This document shows positions 1-7,160 of a stretch of 45,692 nucleotides of DNA, one piece after another (position 1 is the first letter of the stretch; the number at the start of each line of letters is the position of its first letter). Under the pieces are notes generated by a model that worked only from the letters and a program-made list of their open reading frames with translations, was not told where the DNA came from and did not search any database. This DNA is from a virus. The DNA is taken from positions 1 through 45,692 of IMG/VR virus record IMGVR_UViG_3300032770_000038, one strand, 5' to 3'. The translations under genes were made by a program, and so were the position numbers.

Positions 1-257
1 ATCATTTTCTTTTGAAAAGGATAGAGTTTGATATTTGTAAGACCTTCATCTAATGTCATGAACTTGACATAGGTCTCAATAAAATAGATAGGATCCTCAG
101 CACATTTCAAATATTCATCAAGCTGAATCTGATCTAAGGATATTTGTATTCCTACCTTCTTTAATCTAGGATTGGCCTGAAAGGCAGTATCATCCTTAGC
201 AACTGGTTTGGGTTGTAAGAGAGTTTTTCTATTCTTAGAACCTTTAGGTCTAGACAT
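1..257 (-). CDS. Terminase large subunit, N-terminus (gp17-like, partial)
   Basis: This is the first 85 codons of the packaging motor ATPase/nuclease; the gene runs off the left edge. I translated it by hand from ATG at 257, which shares one base with the stop of the upstream ADP-ribosyltransferase gene (TAATG). The readable N-terminus has a basic leader (MSRPKGSKNRKT). It is followed by the gp17-type segment DPIYFIETYVKFMTLDEG and then LYPFQKKM, which matches the adenine-binding Q-motif region that precedes the Walker A loop. Family knowledge: gp17 docks on the portal and translocates DNA, guided by gp16. Unusually, its gp16 partner lies about 4 kb upstream. Walker and nuclease motifs lie outside the window, so the call rests on the N-terminal pattern and gene order. 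Confidence 0.85.
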   Translation of the reverse strand, partial: MSRPKGSKNRKTLLQPKPVAKDDTAFQANPRLKKVGIQISLDQIQLDEYLKCAEDPIYFIETYVKFMTLDEGLTNIKLYPFQKKM

Positions 258-1204
258 TATTCTTCTACAGGAACGAAATGGTGATGATGCCAGTGGCCAT
301 TGTAACCGGGATGGTCCTTAGAATCTTGTATTTCATGATGATAGCCAACCTTTTTGAAAGTCTGGCCATGATGGAGAATCATCTCATGCTCAGTTGGATT
401 GTAGGAAACACTTTCCACATGACGACCTTTTGTATAGCCTTTAGGCAAATGGAAATGAATCATGTGGTAATGTAGTTCTGTTTCTGGAGCATTTGACATA
501 ATCTCATCAGCAGGTCTGGATACATGACCAACAAAACCTTTGGCTACATTATGATGCGTAGTCGCAGAAGTATAAGCAGGAAAATGCACATGCTCTCCTA
601 TATGGGTATTGTGCAGTACCTTAGCAAATTCAGCTCCAACTCCTGAATGTACTATTGCCTTTTTCTTAAGAGCATTCTCTGGTCTATTTGTTTCTTTTGC
701 TAATGCCTGATGATGTCTTTCATGCGTCATGGCTCTATTGCCATAATATTCAGGATCCTCATTATATAGAGGATGTTTTCGTCCTTGGTGTTGCCATAGC
801 AAATGCTCATTCAAATGTTTAGACATTACAGTATATTTGACTATAGGACTATCATGACGACTTTCATTACCAACAGCATGAGAAAGATTAAGCATGTTGT
901 GATGGCTATAAATCTTATTATCTATTGCTCTATGCTCTTCACCTCTGTTACCTTCTTTCTTAATAGCATTCAAATAGGCTCTATGATATAGATTAGTAGC
1001 AACATGTCTATTTTCTGTATCTTCTTTAAGTTTCTTTACATGATGCGCGGTTAGATATTTGTCACTATCATCCAATAAATCTATTGTAGCAAAACCAATC
1101 TTTGGTTTGGTATTCTTAGGCTTTAGAATATCATCACTTGTATCATTCTTATGTATAGTAGCAAAGCCTGTTTTGGTTTTTAAAAATGCTTTGAACTTTC
1201 CCAT
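257..1204 (-). CDS. ADP-ribosyltransferase fold protein, ART (STS and ExE motifs)
   Basis: A 315-residue protein whose C-terminal half looks like a mono-ADP-ribosyltransferase of the R-S-E type. Motif II is PAYTSATTHHNVAKGF (about residues 209-224), the STS strand. Motif III is TEHEMILHHGQTFKKV (271-286), with E272-x-E274 as the expected catalytic ExE pair. Motif I reads AIVHSGVG (183-190), so the usual Arg of YRG is replaced; I recall similar YSG forms in other phage ARTs. The N-terminal half is helical and His-rich and holds an imperfect duplication, TKTGFATI (10-17) and KPKIGFATI (33-41). By analogy with T4 Alt and ModA it may modify host proteins, but the target is unknown. The gene abuts the terminase start. 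A weak AGGA ribosome site precedes ATG 1204. Confidence 0.7.
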   Translation of the reverse strand: MGKFKAFLKTKTGFATIHKNDTSDDILKPKNTKPKIGFATIDLLDDSDKYLTAHHVKKLKEDTENRHVATNLYHRAYLNAIKKEGNRGEEHRAIDNKIYSHHNMLNLSHAVGNESRHDSPIVKYTVMSKHLNEHLLWQHQGRKHPLYNEDPEYYGNRAMTHERHHQALAKETNRPENALKKKAIVHSGVGAEFAKVLHNTHIGEHVHFPAYTSATTHHNVAKGFVGHVSRPADEIMSNAPETELHYHMIHFHLPKGYTKGRHVESVSYNPTEHEMILHHGQTFKKVGYHHEIQDSKDHPGYNGHWHHHHFVPVEE

Positions 1205-1220
1205 ATTTTAGTATTCCTGT

Positions 1221-1249
1221 AAAAGAAAAGGCAGCACAAGGCTGCCTTT
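1221..1249 (-). terminator. Candidate rho-independent terminator
   Basis: A 9-bp perfect stem (1227-1235 pairing with 1241-1249, core GGCAGC/GCTGCC) has a 5-base loop. On the minus strand it is followed by a T-rich tract (CTTTTCTTTT). It lies 24 bases past the stop of the beta-rich 230-residue gene and just before the ART gene, so it could end the upstream transcript. Confidence 0.6.
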
Positions 1250-1262
1250 CTTGTGGTCATAG

Positions 1263-1270
1263 TATTTATT
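1263..1270 (-). promoter_or_regulatory. Late-promoter-like box AATAAATA
   Basis: It matches the T4-type late promoter (TATAAATA) with a variable first base. It lies 3 bases past the stop of the 230-residue gene and 59 bases before the ART start. The hairpin at 1227-1249 lies between this box and the gene, so either the box is chance or the hairpin is a leader structure that is read through. Confidence 0.3.
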
Positions 1271-1272
1271 TG

Positions 1273-1965
1273 TTACAATACTTCAATCATTCCAAATGAG
1301 AACACGCTATTTGTAGCTGGAACATTAGGAGATACAGCCACATTGAATGATGCTCCCATAGGTGTGCTTACATTACCTTGTCCTACACCAGAATAGACTA
1401 GTGTATTAGCAGGAGGAACGGCTGATGTTACTGTCATAAGGAAACCAGCAGTATTCCAAGACCAGCTAGCATAACCCTGATTACCAGCCAGCAATGATAG
1501 AAGATTATTTGGGCCAAAATAAATTTTTGGTTCAACAAATACACTAGCATTTACTGTATTAGTTGTAATACTATTCACTGATAGGAAGATTTCACCAGAA
1601 CACCACTGTGGAGGAACTCTTACAGCAGGGAATGTATTAGCCTGGAATGGAGGATTATAGAAATAATCTGTACCATTTAGACCAGGATTGCTCTGTGCCC
1701 AGGTATTGGCATCATTGAATAGAGTAGAAGGCTGAACTGTGTTATTTGAACTCCAAACAACAGCATCACCAACACCACCATTAGCACCAACACGGATATC
1801 TAGAGAATAACCTGGTTGGGTCAACTGACCATAAAGAGTGATTCTAATAGTATCACCAACATTGGTGGTAACATTAGGAAGAGAAATATTTGGTGTTACA
1901 GCAACTGCAGTATTTGTAACATTTATTGTTGCAGCAGTTGACTTTACGTTATATGCATATGCCAT
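1273..1965 (-). CDS. Beta-rich probable virion protein, unknown
   Basis: A 230-residue protein with a composition like the other virion proteins here: rich in Asn, Thr, Val, Ser and Pro, with few charged residues and no membrane segment. It predicts as mainly beta strand, with a clear strand pattern around GDTIRITLYGQLTQPGYSLDIRV. I do not recognise the family. It starts with ATG at 1965 behind a good AAGAGGA ribosome site. Its leader closely resembles that of the 139-residue gene at 21068, suggesting shared late expression at high level. A decoration, fibre or other surface role is plausible but only inferred. It has its own promoter-like box upstream and a terminator downstream, so it may be a single-gene unit. 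Confidence 0.6.
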   Translation of the reverse strand: MAYAYNVKSTAATINVTNTAVAVTPNISLPNVTTNVGDTIRITLYGQLTQPGYSLDIRVGANGGVGDAVVWSSNNTVQPSTLFNDANTWAQSNPGLNGTDYFYNPPFQANTFPAVRVPPQWCSGEIFLSVNSITTNTVNASVFVEPKIYFGPNNLLSLLAGNQGYASWSWNTAGFLMTVTSAVPPANTLVYSGVGQGNVSTPMGASFNVAVSPNVPATNSVFSFGMIEVL

Positions 1966-1992
1966 CTAAATAATCCTCTTGGTGTTGTCTTA

Positions 1993-1999
1993 TATTTAG
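1993..1999 (-). promoter_or_regulatory. Promoter-like box CTAAATA with shared leader
   Basis: CTAAATA ends 28 bases before ATG 1965, just past the stop of the papain-like gene. The leader then reads ACACCAAGAGGATTA before the start. The same box, spacing and CCAAGAGGATT core occur upstream of ATG 21068. It is a degenerate form of the late box TATAAATA. Confidence 0.35.
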
Positions 2000-2002
2000 T
2001 TA

Positions 2003-2848
2003 TTATACTTTTGGTGGCTTTATGCCTCTTTGTTTCTTCCAACGTCTGTGCTTACGTCTAACAGACCTATGAGCACCACCTCCCCACTTTAATCCCTGCA
2101 TTAATGTTTCTAAATCTGTTAATGATAGACCAGCTGGTGTTAGTCCAGTCTTTTCTATCCAATCTTTATTAGCTAATAGGTAAGCCTCATCAACAAACTT
2201 TTCAAAGAAAGCATAAGACATATGATATTTCTGACCCCAAGATATCAAATCAAATAGCTTGGTTGTATCATTATATCCACCTATTACTACAGCATGTCCT
2301 GCAATAATATTATTGTCTCCATGAGGATTTACATCCCAAATAGGAGCATTCACATTGAAACAGCCAGGAACCAAGAAACCAATATAAACTAATCCACCTT
2401 GCTGAATGGCAACCTTTACATTAGCAATATCCCTTTGATCTATTTCAACAAATGCTGATAGAAGTTGTTTTTGACCACCAACAGGACCTGTTGGTATTCC
2501 TGGTTGTAGCCAATAACCTAATACATTTTGAACTATTCCGCCTTGATCTGTATTGGGATCTCCTGGGATATATCCACAAGCAAGTTCATATAATAAAACA
2601 GCATCAACTGCTGCTTCTGTATCAGTAGGAGGATTAGCAAAAGAAGTCCAAATTTGAAGAGCATGATATACAGCAGCACAAGTACAATCCCCCAATTCAT
2701 CATTATCAAACATTCCTAATCCCGTAGCAGGTAGATTCTTCATATAGTCTAATGCTATTGGAGGAGCAGCAAGAGTTTTATTTGCTACTAAAGTAGACCA
2801 GTTAGGAACTGCTGGATTATGGATCCTTGGTTTTCTACCGAACTTCAT
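2003..2848 (-). CDS. Papain-like (C1-type) cysteine protease-like protein
   Basis: A 281-residue protein if started at ATG 2848, which has an AGGAG site 9 bases upstream; an in-frame upstream ATG at 2998 lies deep in the previous gene and is less likely. The papain pattern is visible in order: a Cys motif DNDELGDCTCAAVYHALQIW (C55), a His motif GHAVVIGGYN (H185), and SWGQ (203-206) in place of the papain NSWG. The N-terminus MKFGRKPR plus the Pro-rich segment resembles a family I recall in phages and actinobacteria. There is no signal peptide, and the C-terminal 20 residues are strongly basic (RSVRRKHRRWKKQR). It overlaps the glycosyltransferase-sulfotransferase gene by 14 bases. Substrate unknown; it may act on virion or host proteins. 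Catalytic status is inferred from motifs only. Confidence 0.65.
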   Translation of the reverse strand: MKFGRKPRIHNPAVPNWSTLVANKTLAAPPIALDYMKNLPATGLGMFDNDELGDCTCAAVYHALQIWTSFANPPTDTEAAVDAVLLYELACGYIPGDPNTDQGGIVQNVLGYWLQPGIPTGPVGGQKQLLSAFVEIDQRDIANVKVAIQQGGLVYIGFLVPGCFNVNAPIWDVNPHGDNNIIAGHAVVIGGYNDTTKLFDLISWGQKYHMSYAFFEKFVDEAYLLANKDWIEKTGLTPAGLSLTDLETLMQGLKWGGGAHRSVRRKHRRWKKQRGIKPPKV

Positions 2849-4178
2849 CTTTTTTGACTCCTGTGTTGACCCTTGGGTAAGGGACTGCTGGGATGGGTAA
2901 ATCCAAAAACTTACATAAAGCTTCCCAACCCATATTTGTATTTCTTTCCAATATGAGTAAATCTTCTGGCCTATTTCTGAAATAATTGATGACATCACTA
3001 TTATGTTTCCTGTATCTATTCAAAAATATATCTTTATCAAATCCTCTTTGGCCATATATTTCCTTATGAATGAAATGGCTAAATGGATCAGTGTCCCACT
3101 GATATCTATATTTATTGCGTTTGTAATTCCAATGTCCTTCTGCACTTTCTACCCAATCATTTTCTTCTCTAATAGTTAAAATAAACTTTGATCCTGGATA
3201 GTTTTGATCTAACTCTCTATATAGGATAGGAATAGGTAAATCAGATAATGTATAATAATGTTCTAATATAGGAGATTTACTCATACCCTTTACTTCTAAC
3301 CAAATAGCCTTGGCCCAATGAGCAGATAGCCAATGACCACTATCAAATCCTAATATTTCAAATGCCTTATGTAAAGAGGTAGTTCCTGTCTTGTGCATTC
3401 CTATACCAAATATTCTTGTTGGTACTGGTCCTAATCTAATAGGTTGATTATCCCAGTTTCTATATACTGTCCCTTCGCCAAAATGACCATAGTTTGCTAT
3501 TACCTGATCTGATGTACAAATAAAGATTTCTTCATATGGAGTATTGGCAGCATGAGGATATTCTCTAAATCTCATTTTATCTGTATGCTTTACTGCTAAT
3601 AGATATCTTGGATCTATTTCTACTGGTATGTAATCTAATCTTTTAAGTCTAGCATTAAAGTCTTTATCATCAGGAGACCACATATCAAACTTTTCATCAT
3701 AGCCTCCTAGTTTTAGAAACGCATTCTTGGTTACTACTATTCTGCCAGAAATACCTCTAGACAATACTCCCTTTATCATTTTAGCAAATAAGAAGATATT
3801 ACCACCAAAAGTTTCAAATTGCCCAGCTACATAACTTGCAAAATCTATTCCTGTATAGTTATCAGCATCAAGATTGACTAAAATATCTGCACCTTCTCTA
3901 ATACCACATCGATGTGCTACATTTTTAGCATGCGCCATTTTAAAGATAGATTGTCCTGGTAGACTGTATAGAACTAATCTACCACTATCAATATCCTTTT
4001 GATGATGTTCTCTAATATATTGTGTTAGATCATCAGTGCTACTATAATCTAATAGAATGAATACAGTATTTGGATAGTTTTGATTATCAGATAAATTGGT
4101 AGGTAATGTTTGTTTCAAATGCTGGGATCTGCCTTTGCAAGTGATACAAAAGGCAATCCGTGGCTTCATTATATTCAT
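2835..4178 (-). CDS. Glycosyltransferase (GT-A)-sulfotransferase fusion
   Basis: A 447-residue two-domain enzyme. Residues about 5-235 look like a GT-A (family 2-type) glycosyltransferase: LLDYSSTDD (42-50), NLDADN (102-107) as the metal-binding DxD-like motif, and GGYDEKFDMWSPDDKDF (158-174), the acceptor-side motif typical of galactosyltransferase-like C-terminal regions. Residues about 254-445 look like a PAPS-dependent sulfotransferase: the 5'-phosphosulfate loop GIGMHKTGTTSLHKAF (258-273) and a 3'-phosphate element FILTIREENDWVES (332-345, R337 and S345). The start at 4178 has AAGAG 8 bases upstream. Together the domains could add a sugar and sulfate it, on virion proteins, DNA or host glycans; the target is unknown. 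The gene starts 3 bases after gp16, within the terminase region. Confidence 0.8.
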   Translation of the reverse strand: MNIMKPRIAFCITCKGRSQHLKQTLPTNLSDNQNYPNTVFILLDYSSTDDLTQYIREHHQKDIDSGRLVLYSLPGQSIFKMAHAKNVAHRCGIREGADILVNLDADNYTGIDFASYVAGQFETFGGNIFLFAKMIKGVLSRGISGRIVVTKNAFLKLGGYDEKFDMWSPDDKDFNARLKRLDYIPVEIDPRYLLAVKHTDKMRFREYPHAANTPYEEIFICTSDQVIANYGHFGEGTVYRNWDNQPIRLGPVPTRIFGIGMHKTGTTSLHKAFEILGFDSGHWLSAHWAKAIWLEVKGMSKSPILEHYYTLSDLPIPILYRELDQNYPGSKFILTIREENDWVESAEGHWNYKRNKYRYQWDTDPFSHFIHKEIYGQRGFDKDIFLNRYRKHNSDVINYFRNRPEDLLILERNTNMGWEALCKFLDLPIPAVPYPRVNTGVKKDEVR

Positions 4179-4181
4179 TTA

Positions 4182-4592
4182 TCACTCTTTTTGTAGTTTG
4201 CGTTGCTTCGTTATTTCCAGTAATTCAGATGCTGTACCGCAGAATACGGCATTAGCAGCATTTATATTTATTCGTGAAGGAGAATGGTTTTCCAACTCTT
4301 TCAAATCTTTTTGTAGTGACATTAGCTTCTCATTAGTATCCCCAAGAACAGCTATTAAAGAAGTCAGAACTTCAAAACTACGAGGATGCTGAGAAGCAGT
4401 AGAGATTTCAGAGAGTTCTTTTAATGCGGCCATTCCTGTTGTCATTATCTGTGTTAGATTATTGCGTGCTAGTTCATAATCTGTTTCTATATGGGACTTA
4501 GATTCATCAATCACAGCCACCGCATTATCTATTGCTGTTACTATATCTGTATTGGCTACACCTAATGCTTGTCCAAGTTTATCTTCTATCAT
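4182..4592 (-). CDS. Terminase small subunit (gp16-like)
   Basis: A 136-residue protein that matches T4 gp16 (164 residues) in pattern. The central helical region runs DYELARNNLTQIMTTGM, then HPRSFEVLTSLI and TNEKLMSLQKDLKEL, equivalent to gp16's DYGVVRRN, PRHMEVFATLM and NREILKLHKDM. The C-terminal ININAANAVFCGTASELLEI parallels gp16's [20 protein letters not shown]. Gp16 forms a ring that recognises concatemeric DNA and regulates the gp17 ATPase. The start overlaps the previous gene by four bases (ATGA). Unlike T4, where gp16 and gp17 adjoin, about 3.9 kb of accessory genes follow. Confidence 0.9.
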   Translation of the reverse strand: MIEDKLGQALGVANTDIVTAIDNAVAVIDESKSHIETDYELARNNLTQIMTTGMAALKELSEISTASQHPRSFEVLTSLIAVLGDTNEKLMSLQKDLKELENHSPSRININAANAVFCGTASELLEITKQRKLQKE

Positions 4593-5131
4593 TTCTTCAC
4601 CTTATGCATATGTCCTACTATAAACTCTTTAGGTATTTCTTTCTTTGTTCGCAACTCTGACATAGCATAATAATGGTAATCCTTATGCTCTGGATCTTTA
4701 GATAGTTTTTCATATTCTGATTTATCTGTTACTCTTTTCTTTGAATGTCCTAAGTTCCCATGATATTGAGAATCTTTGTGTTGTTCTATCCAATGCTTAG
4801 GCACCTTTAGTTTGAATACAACTCTATCTTCATGTGGAGTATTTCTTGCTTTACCACCAGAATATCTAAAATGGTGTTCTCCTCCAGCTGCTGACATAGA
4901 AGCATATCCATGAGCAGTATGTGGTTCTAATGCTAAAGATATCATTCCAGAAGTTGGATCTTTATGTGTAATACCATGCTGATAAATAGATTTCAGATTT
5001 CTTTTATGAGTTCCATGATATAAAGTCACGTGCTCTTGATCCTGCCACCACCCAAGTTTAGGATCGTGCTCAAATGGAATTTCTTTATCTTCTATGTGTT
5101 GTTGTTCTTTCAAATAGTTTTTGAATTTCAT
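4589..5131 (-). CDS. ADP-ribosyltransferase-like protein (H-Y-E type candidate)
   Basis: A 180-residue protein with the layout of a small ART-fold enzyme. HVTLYHGTHKRNLKSIYQHG (34-53) corresponds to the first strand with the NAD-binding His. ISLALEPHTAHGYA (64-77) supplies a Ser/Tyr element, and YYAMSELRTKKEIPKEF (154-170) carries a candidate catalytic Glu (E159). It differs from the R-S-E ART at 257-1204. The N-terminus MKFKNYLKEQQ resembles the T4 capsid-targeting sequence (MKTYQEFIAEA) and contains an L-x-E site of the kind cut by the gp21 prohead protease. That suggests packaging in the head and injection; this is inference. It overlaps both neighbours by four bases (ATGA). Confidence 0.55.
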   Translation of the reverse strand: MKFKNYLKEQQHIEDKEIPFEHDPKLGWWQDQEHVTLYHGTHKRNLKSIYQHGITHKDPTSGMISLALEPHTAHGYASMSAAGGEHHFRYSGGKARNTPHEDRVVFKLKVPKHWIEQHKDSQYHGNLGHSKKRVTDKSEYEKLSKDPEHKDYHYYAMSELRTKKEIPKEFIVGHMHKVKK

Positions 5132-5427
5132 TTCTTTTTCTTGCTTAGTTCTATCAAACTATCATACCATTCTGATATTTGTTTCTGTTGTTCTGGTGTT
5201 AGTTGTTTCTCATTATCTGGTTTAACACTTTCATCTACTTCTCTAAGAGTACAAAGACCCATGGGCATAAATCTTCTTACAAAATCATCCCATTTATCTG
5301 GTATCTTTATTGTTCCTAAATCATCTCCTCTTCTTTGATGATGAAACATATGTTCATCAAAATCATCTTTATCTATAAACATTGGTGGTTCGCAATATAG
5401 GCATTCAAACTGCGTTTTCTTTTTCAT
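5128..5427 (-). CDS. Small C2H2-type zinc-finger-like protein
   Basis: A 99-residue protein taken from ATG 5427, which makes a four-base ATGA overlap with gp15; an upstream in-frame start at 5445 would overlap by 22 bases and is less attractive. Near the N-terminus the spacing C9-x2-C12-x13-H26-x3-H30 (within FECLYCEPP...EHMFHH) is that of a C2H2 zinc-binding knuckle. The rest is charged, with a C-terminal helix (TPEQQKQISEWYDSLIEL) and a Lys tail. I do not recognise the family. It could bind nucleic acid or be a small structural or regulatory protein; the location between gp15 and gp16 gives no clear role. Confidence 0.6.
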   Translation of the reverse strand: MKKKTQFECLYCEPPMFIDKDDFDEHMFHHQRRGDDLGTIKIPDKWDDFVRRFMPMGLCTLREVDESVKPDNEKQLTPEQQKQISEWYDSLIELSKKKK

Positions 5428-6194
5428 GTATTTGAAACTCCCCAAACATTAGCAGTTTCTGTTATTACTGTTACAATATTCGCATTAGCATTGGCCTGGG
5501 ATACAGAAACAGAAGCATCAAGATTACCAGTATATGAATCACGTAGATTAATAATCACATCATCAATCAATCCTTGTTGTGGTAATGGTCCATAGAATAA
5601 TGCCTGCACATTAAAATCTAATGTCCAGGTTATATAGCGAACCTTGCCAGCAGTACCTTCATAGTCATTCAAATATCTAATATTCTCAAATACAATAGGC
5701 ATATTCTGACTAATAAAGTTGCTGCCTGATGTTAGATATTTAACAGCAATGGTATAATCAGGAGTAAACAAAGGTATAATCTGTTCTATTATCTGTGCAC
5801 CATCCTCAAAGTTTCTAACATATAGATTTACCTCAAACTGTAAATCATAAGGAACAGCCAGATATTGTTGAGTAGCACCAGAACTATTATTGAATATTTG
5901 ATTTGTAACATATGAAGACTGTTTTCTTGCTGCATTATATCTCATACCTACCCAATCATATGTCATAGAAGGCAGAGCTTTCTGAACTCCTAATAGTGCA
6001 GTAGGATCAGAAAATAAACGAGTTACATAAGTCTCTTTGCCCTCATATGTCAAAGGAACAGTAATGCTATTGAGCATTTGAGGAGGATTTAAATCATAGT
6101 TATAGGTAACCATTTGAATGCCATTGAATAGAGATCCAAATGCTGTAATGATCTTACGGAGTGTTCGATAGTAGTAATATGGTTGATTTAACAT
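5424..6194 (-). CDS. Tail sheath terminator / tail completion protein (gp15-like)
   Basis: A 256-residue protein in the T4 gp15 position and near its length (272). The N-terminus MLNQPYYYYRTLRKIITAFG and the region around the sequence MTYDWVGMRYNAARKQSS are typical of gp15-like proteins of T4-related phages. So is the later stretch YDLQFEVNLYVRNFEDGAQI, followed by a beta-rich segment. Gp15 caps the last ring of the sheath and tube and binds the neck during tail-head joining. The start at 6194 is preceded by 75 bases without a clear ribosome site, and an in-frame stop closes the frame shortly upstream, so no longer ATG start exists. The end overlaps the zinc-finger gene (ATGA). Confidence 0.85.
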   Translation of the reverse strand: MLNQPYYYYRTLRKIITAFGSLFNGIQMVTYNYDLNPPQMLNSITVPLTYEGKETYVTRLFSDPTALLGVQKALPSMTYDWVGMRYNAARKQSSYVTNQIFNNSSGATQQYLAVPYDLQFEVNLYVRNFEDGAQIIEQIIPLFTPDYTIAVKYLTSGSNFISQNMPIVFENIRYLNDYEGTAGKVRYITWTLDFNVQALFYGPLPQQGLIDDVIINLRDSYTGNLDASVSVSQANANANIVTVITETANVWGVSNT

Positions 6195-6269
6195 AAATTT
6201 CTGTGAAAAATTTCTAATTGATTATTGATAACTTCTTTCGCCACATCGTTGGAAGAATGACCGAAAACA

Positions 6270-7157
6270 TCACCACTCCTGATCTTGAGAAGTAATAGGA
6301 TCACCTTGTATGGGGTTCCCCTCACTCAAATCCAAATCAGTATTAGCCGCATCACGCAGCGACACATTGTTATCTAATAGATCATTGACATTATCTTCTA
6401 CTTCTATATTCAATAGCATCCAAGAAGCATTTGATGTAACACCTATTACATTAGCATTATTGATAAAGATACCACTGATGCCAGTAAGAACAAGATTGCC
6501 TGTAGGTAGATTCCAGGATACTACATTTGCTGTAGCATTAGCAGCTGATAGATTAGCTCCCTGATAAACTGTTTCTCCTATCAAATAGGTATTAGTACCA
6601 TTAGCAACCAATGCCTGATAGGCTATAACAACTTCATTGACCTTCTCATCTACTTCATTGAGACCTGAATTAATAATCTCTTGATTATATCTAAACTCTT
6701 CGCATACCAATTCAAAGCCATAAAATGGTTTGCTTCCAAATGCATAAAAAAACTTATCCTGATTGACAAATTTGATTTCAAATAAAGCTTGAAAGTTTCT
6801 CATCCATATAATATCACCTTCACGTGGTCTTACACCCAGATTACCTGAAGTGACTTCTTGAAATGCTACATTAGATACTAATAGACGTAGTTGTTTATTG
6901 TTAATCAAACCAAACTTAGAGAATAGAGCTATATCACCTTCAAACTGGTCTACATTTTCCACATACATATCTATAGGATAACAACCAGAAAAATACTTTG
7001 TAGGGTCATCTCCAAAGATCACATCAACATTTGCTACTGATTGTCTAGGAATATAATAGGTAGCAATACCAAATAGCTTTATACACTCATCAATAAGATC
7101 TTTATAAAGCTTTTGTTGATTGGTTTCATTATAGCCAGAAAAATACTTATTTGGCAC
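6270..7157 (-). CDS. Neck protein (gp14-like)
   Basis: A 295-residue protein (T4 gp14 has 256). The N-terminus NKYFSGYNETNQQKLYKDLI and the pattern IDECIKLFGIATYYIPR, followed by DPTKYF and a 'MYVENVDQFEGD' segment, are characteristic of gp14-like neck proteins. GVRPREGDIIWM and the ELVCEEFRYNQE stretch also fit. Gp14 joins gp13 in the collar ring that connects head and tail. The start codon is GTG at 7157 with GGGGATAA just upstream; no nearby ATG exists. The C-terminal half carries a VYQG module (ETVYQGANLSAANATANVVS, about residues 195-215) that also occurs in gp7, gp8 and the 978-residue protein. The stop is followed by a 75-base gap before gp15. Confidence 0.85.
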   Translation of the reverse strand: MPNKYFSGYNETNQQKLYKDLIDECIKLFGIATYYIPRQSVANVDVIFGDDPTKYFSGCYPIDMYVENVDQFEGDIALFSKFGLINNKQLRLLVSNVAFQEVTSGNLGVRPREGDIIWMRNFQALFEIKFVNQDKFFYAFGSKPFYGFELVCEEFRYNQEIINSGLNEVDEKVNEVVIAYQALVANGTNTYLIGETVYQGANLSAANATANVVSWNLPTGNLVLTGISGIFINNANVIGVTSNASWMLLNIEVEDNVNDLLDNNVSLRDAANTDLDLSEGNPIQGDPITSQDQEW

Positions 7158-7160
7158 TTC

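Noticed and set aside
278-991. Plus-strand open frames opposite the ART gene, and similar plus-strand frames throughout
   Set aside because: All lie antisense to convincing minus-strand genes, lack recognisable motifs and have shadow-like composition.
2849-2998. Longer N-terminus for the papain-like gene (start at 2998)
   Set aside because: The extra 50 residues lie fully inside the sulfotransferase domain of the previous gene in another frame, and the ATG at 2848 has a good ribosome site.
6214-6270. 18-codon open frame starting in a TGATG overlap with the gp14 stop, in the 75-base gap before gp15
   Set aside because: Too short to judge, no recognisable motif, and it is not in frame with gp15; it could be a remnant or a coupling device, but nothing supports a gene.
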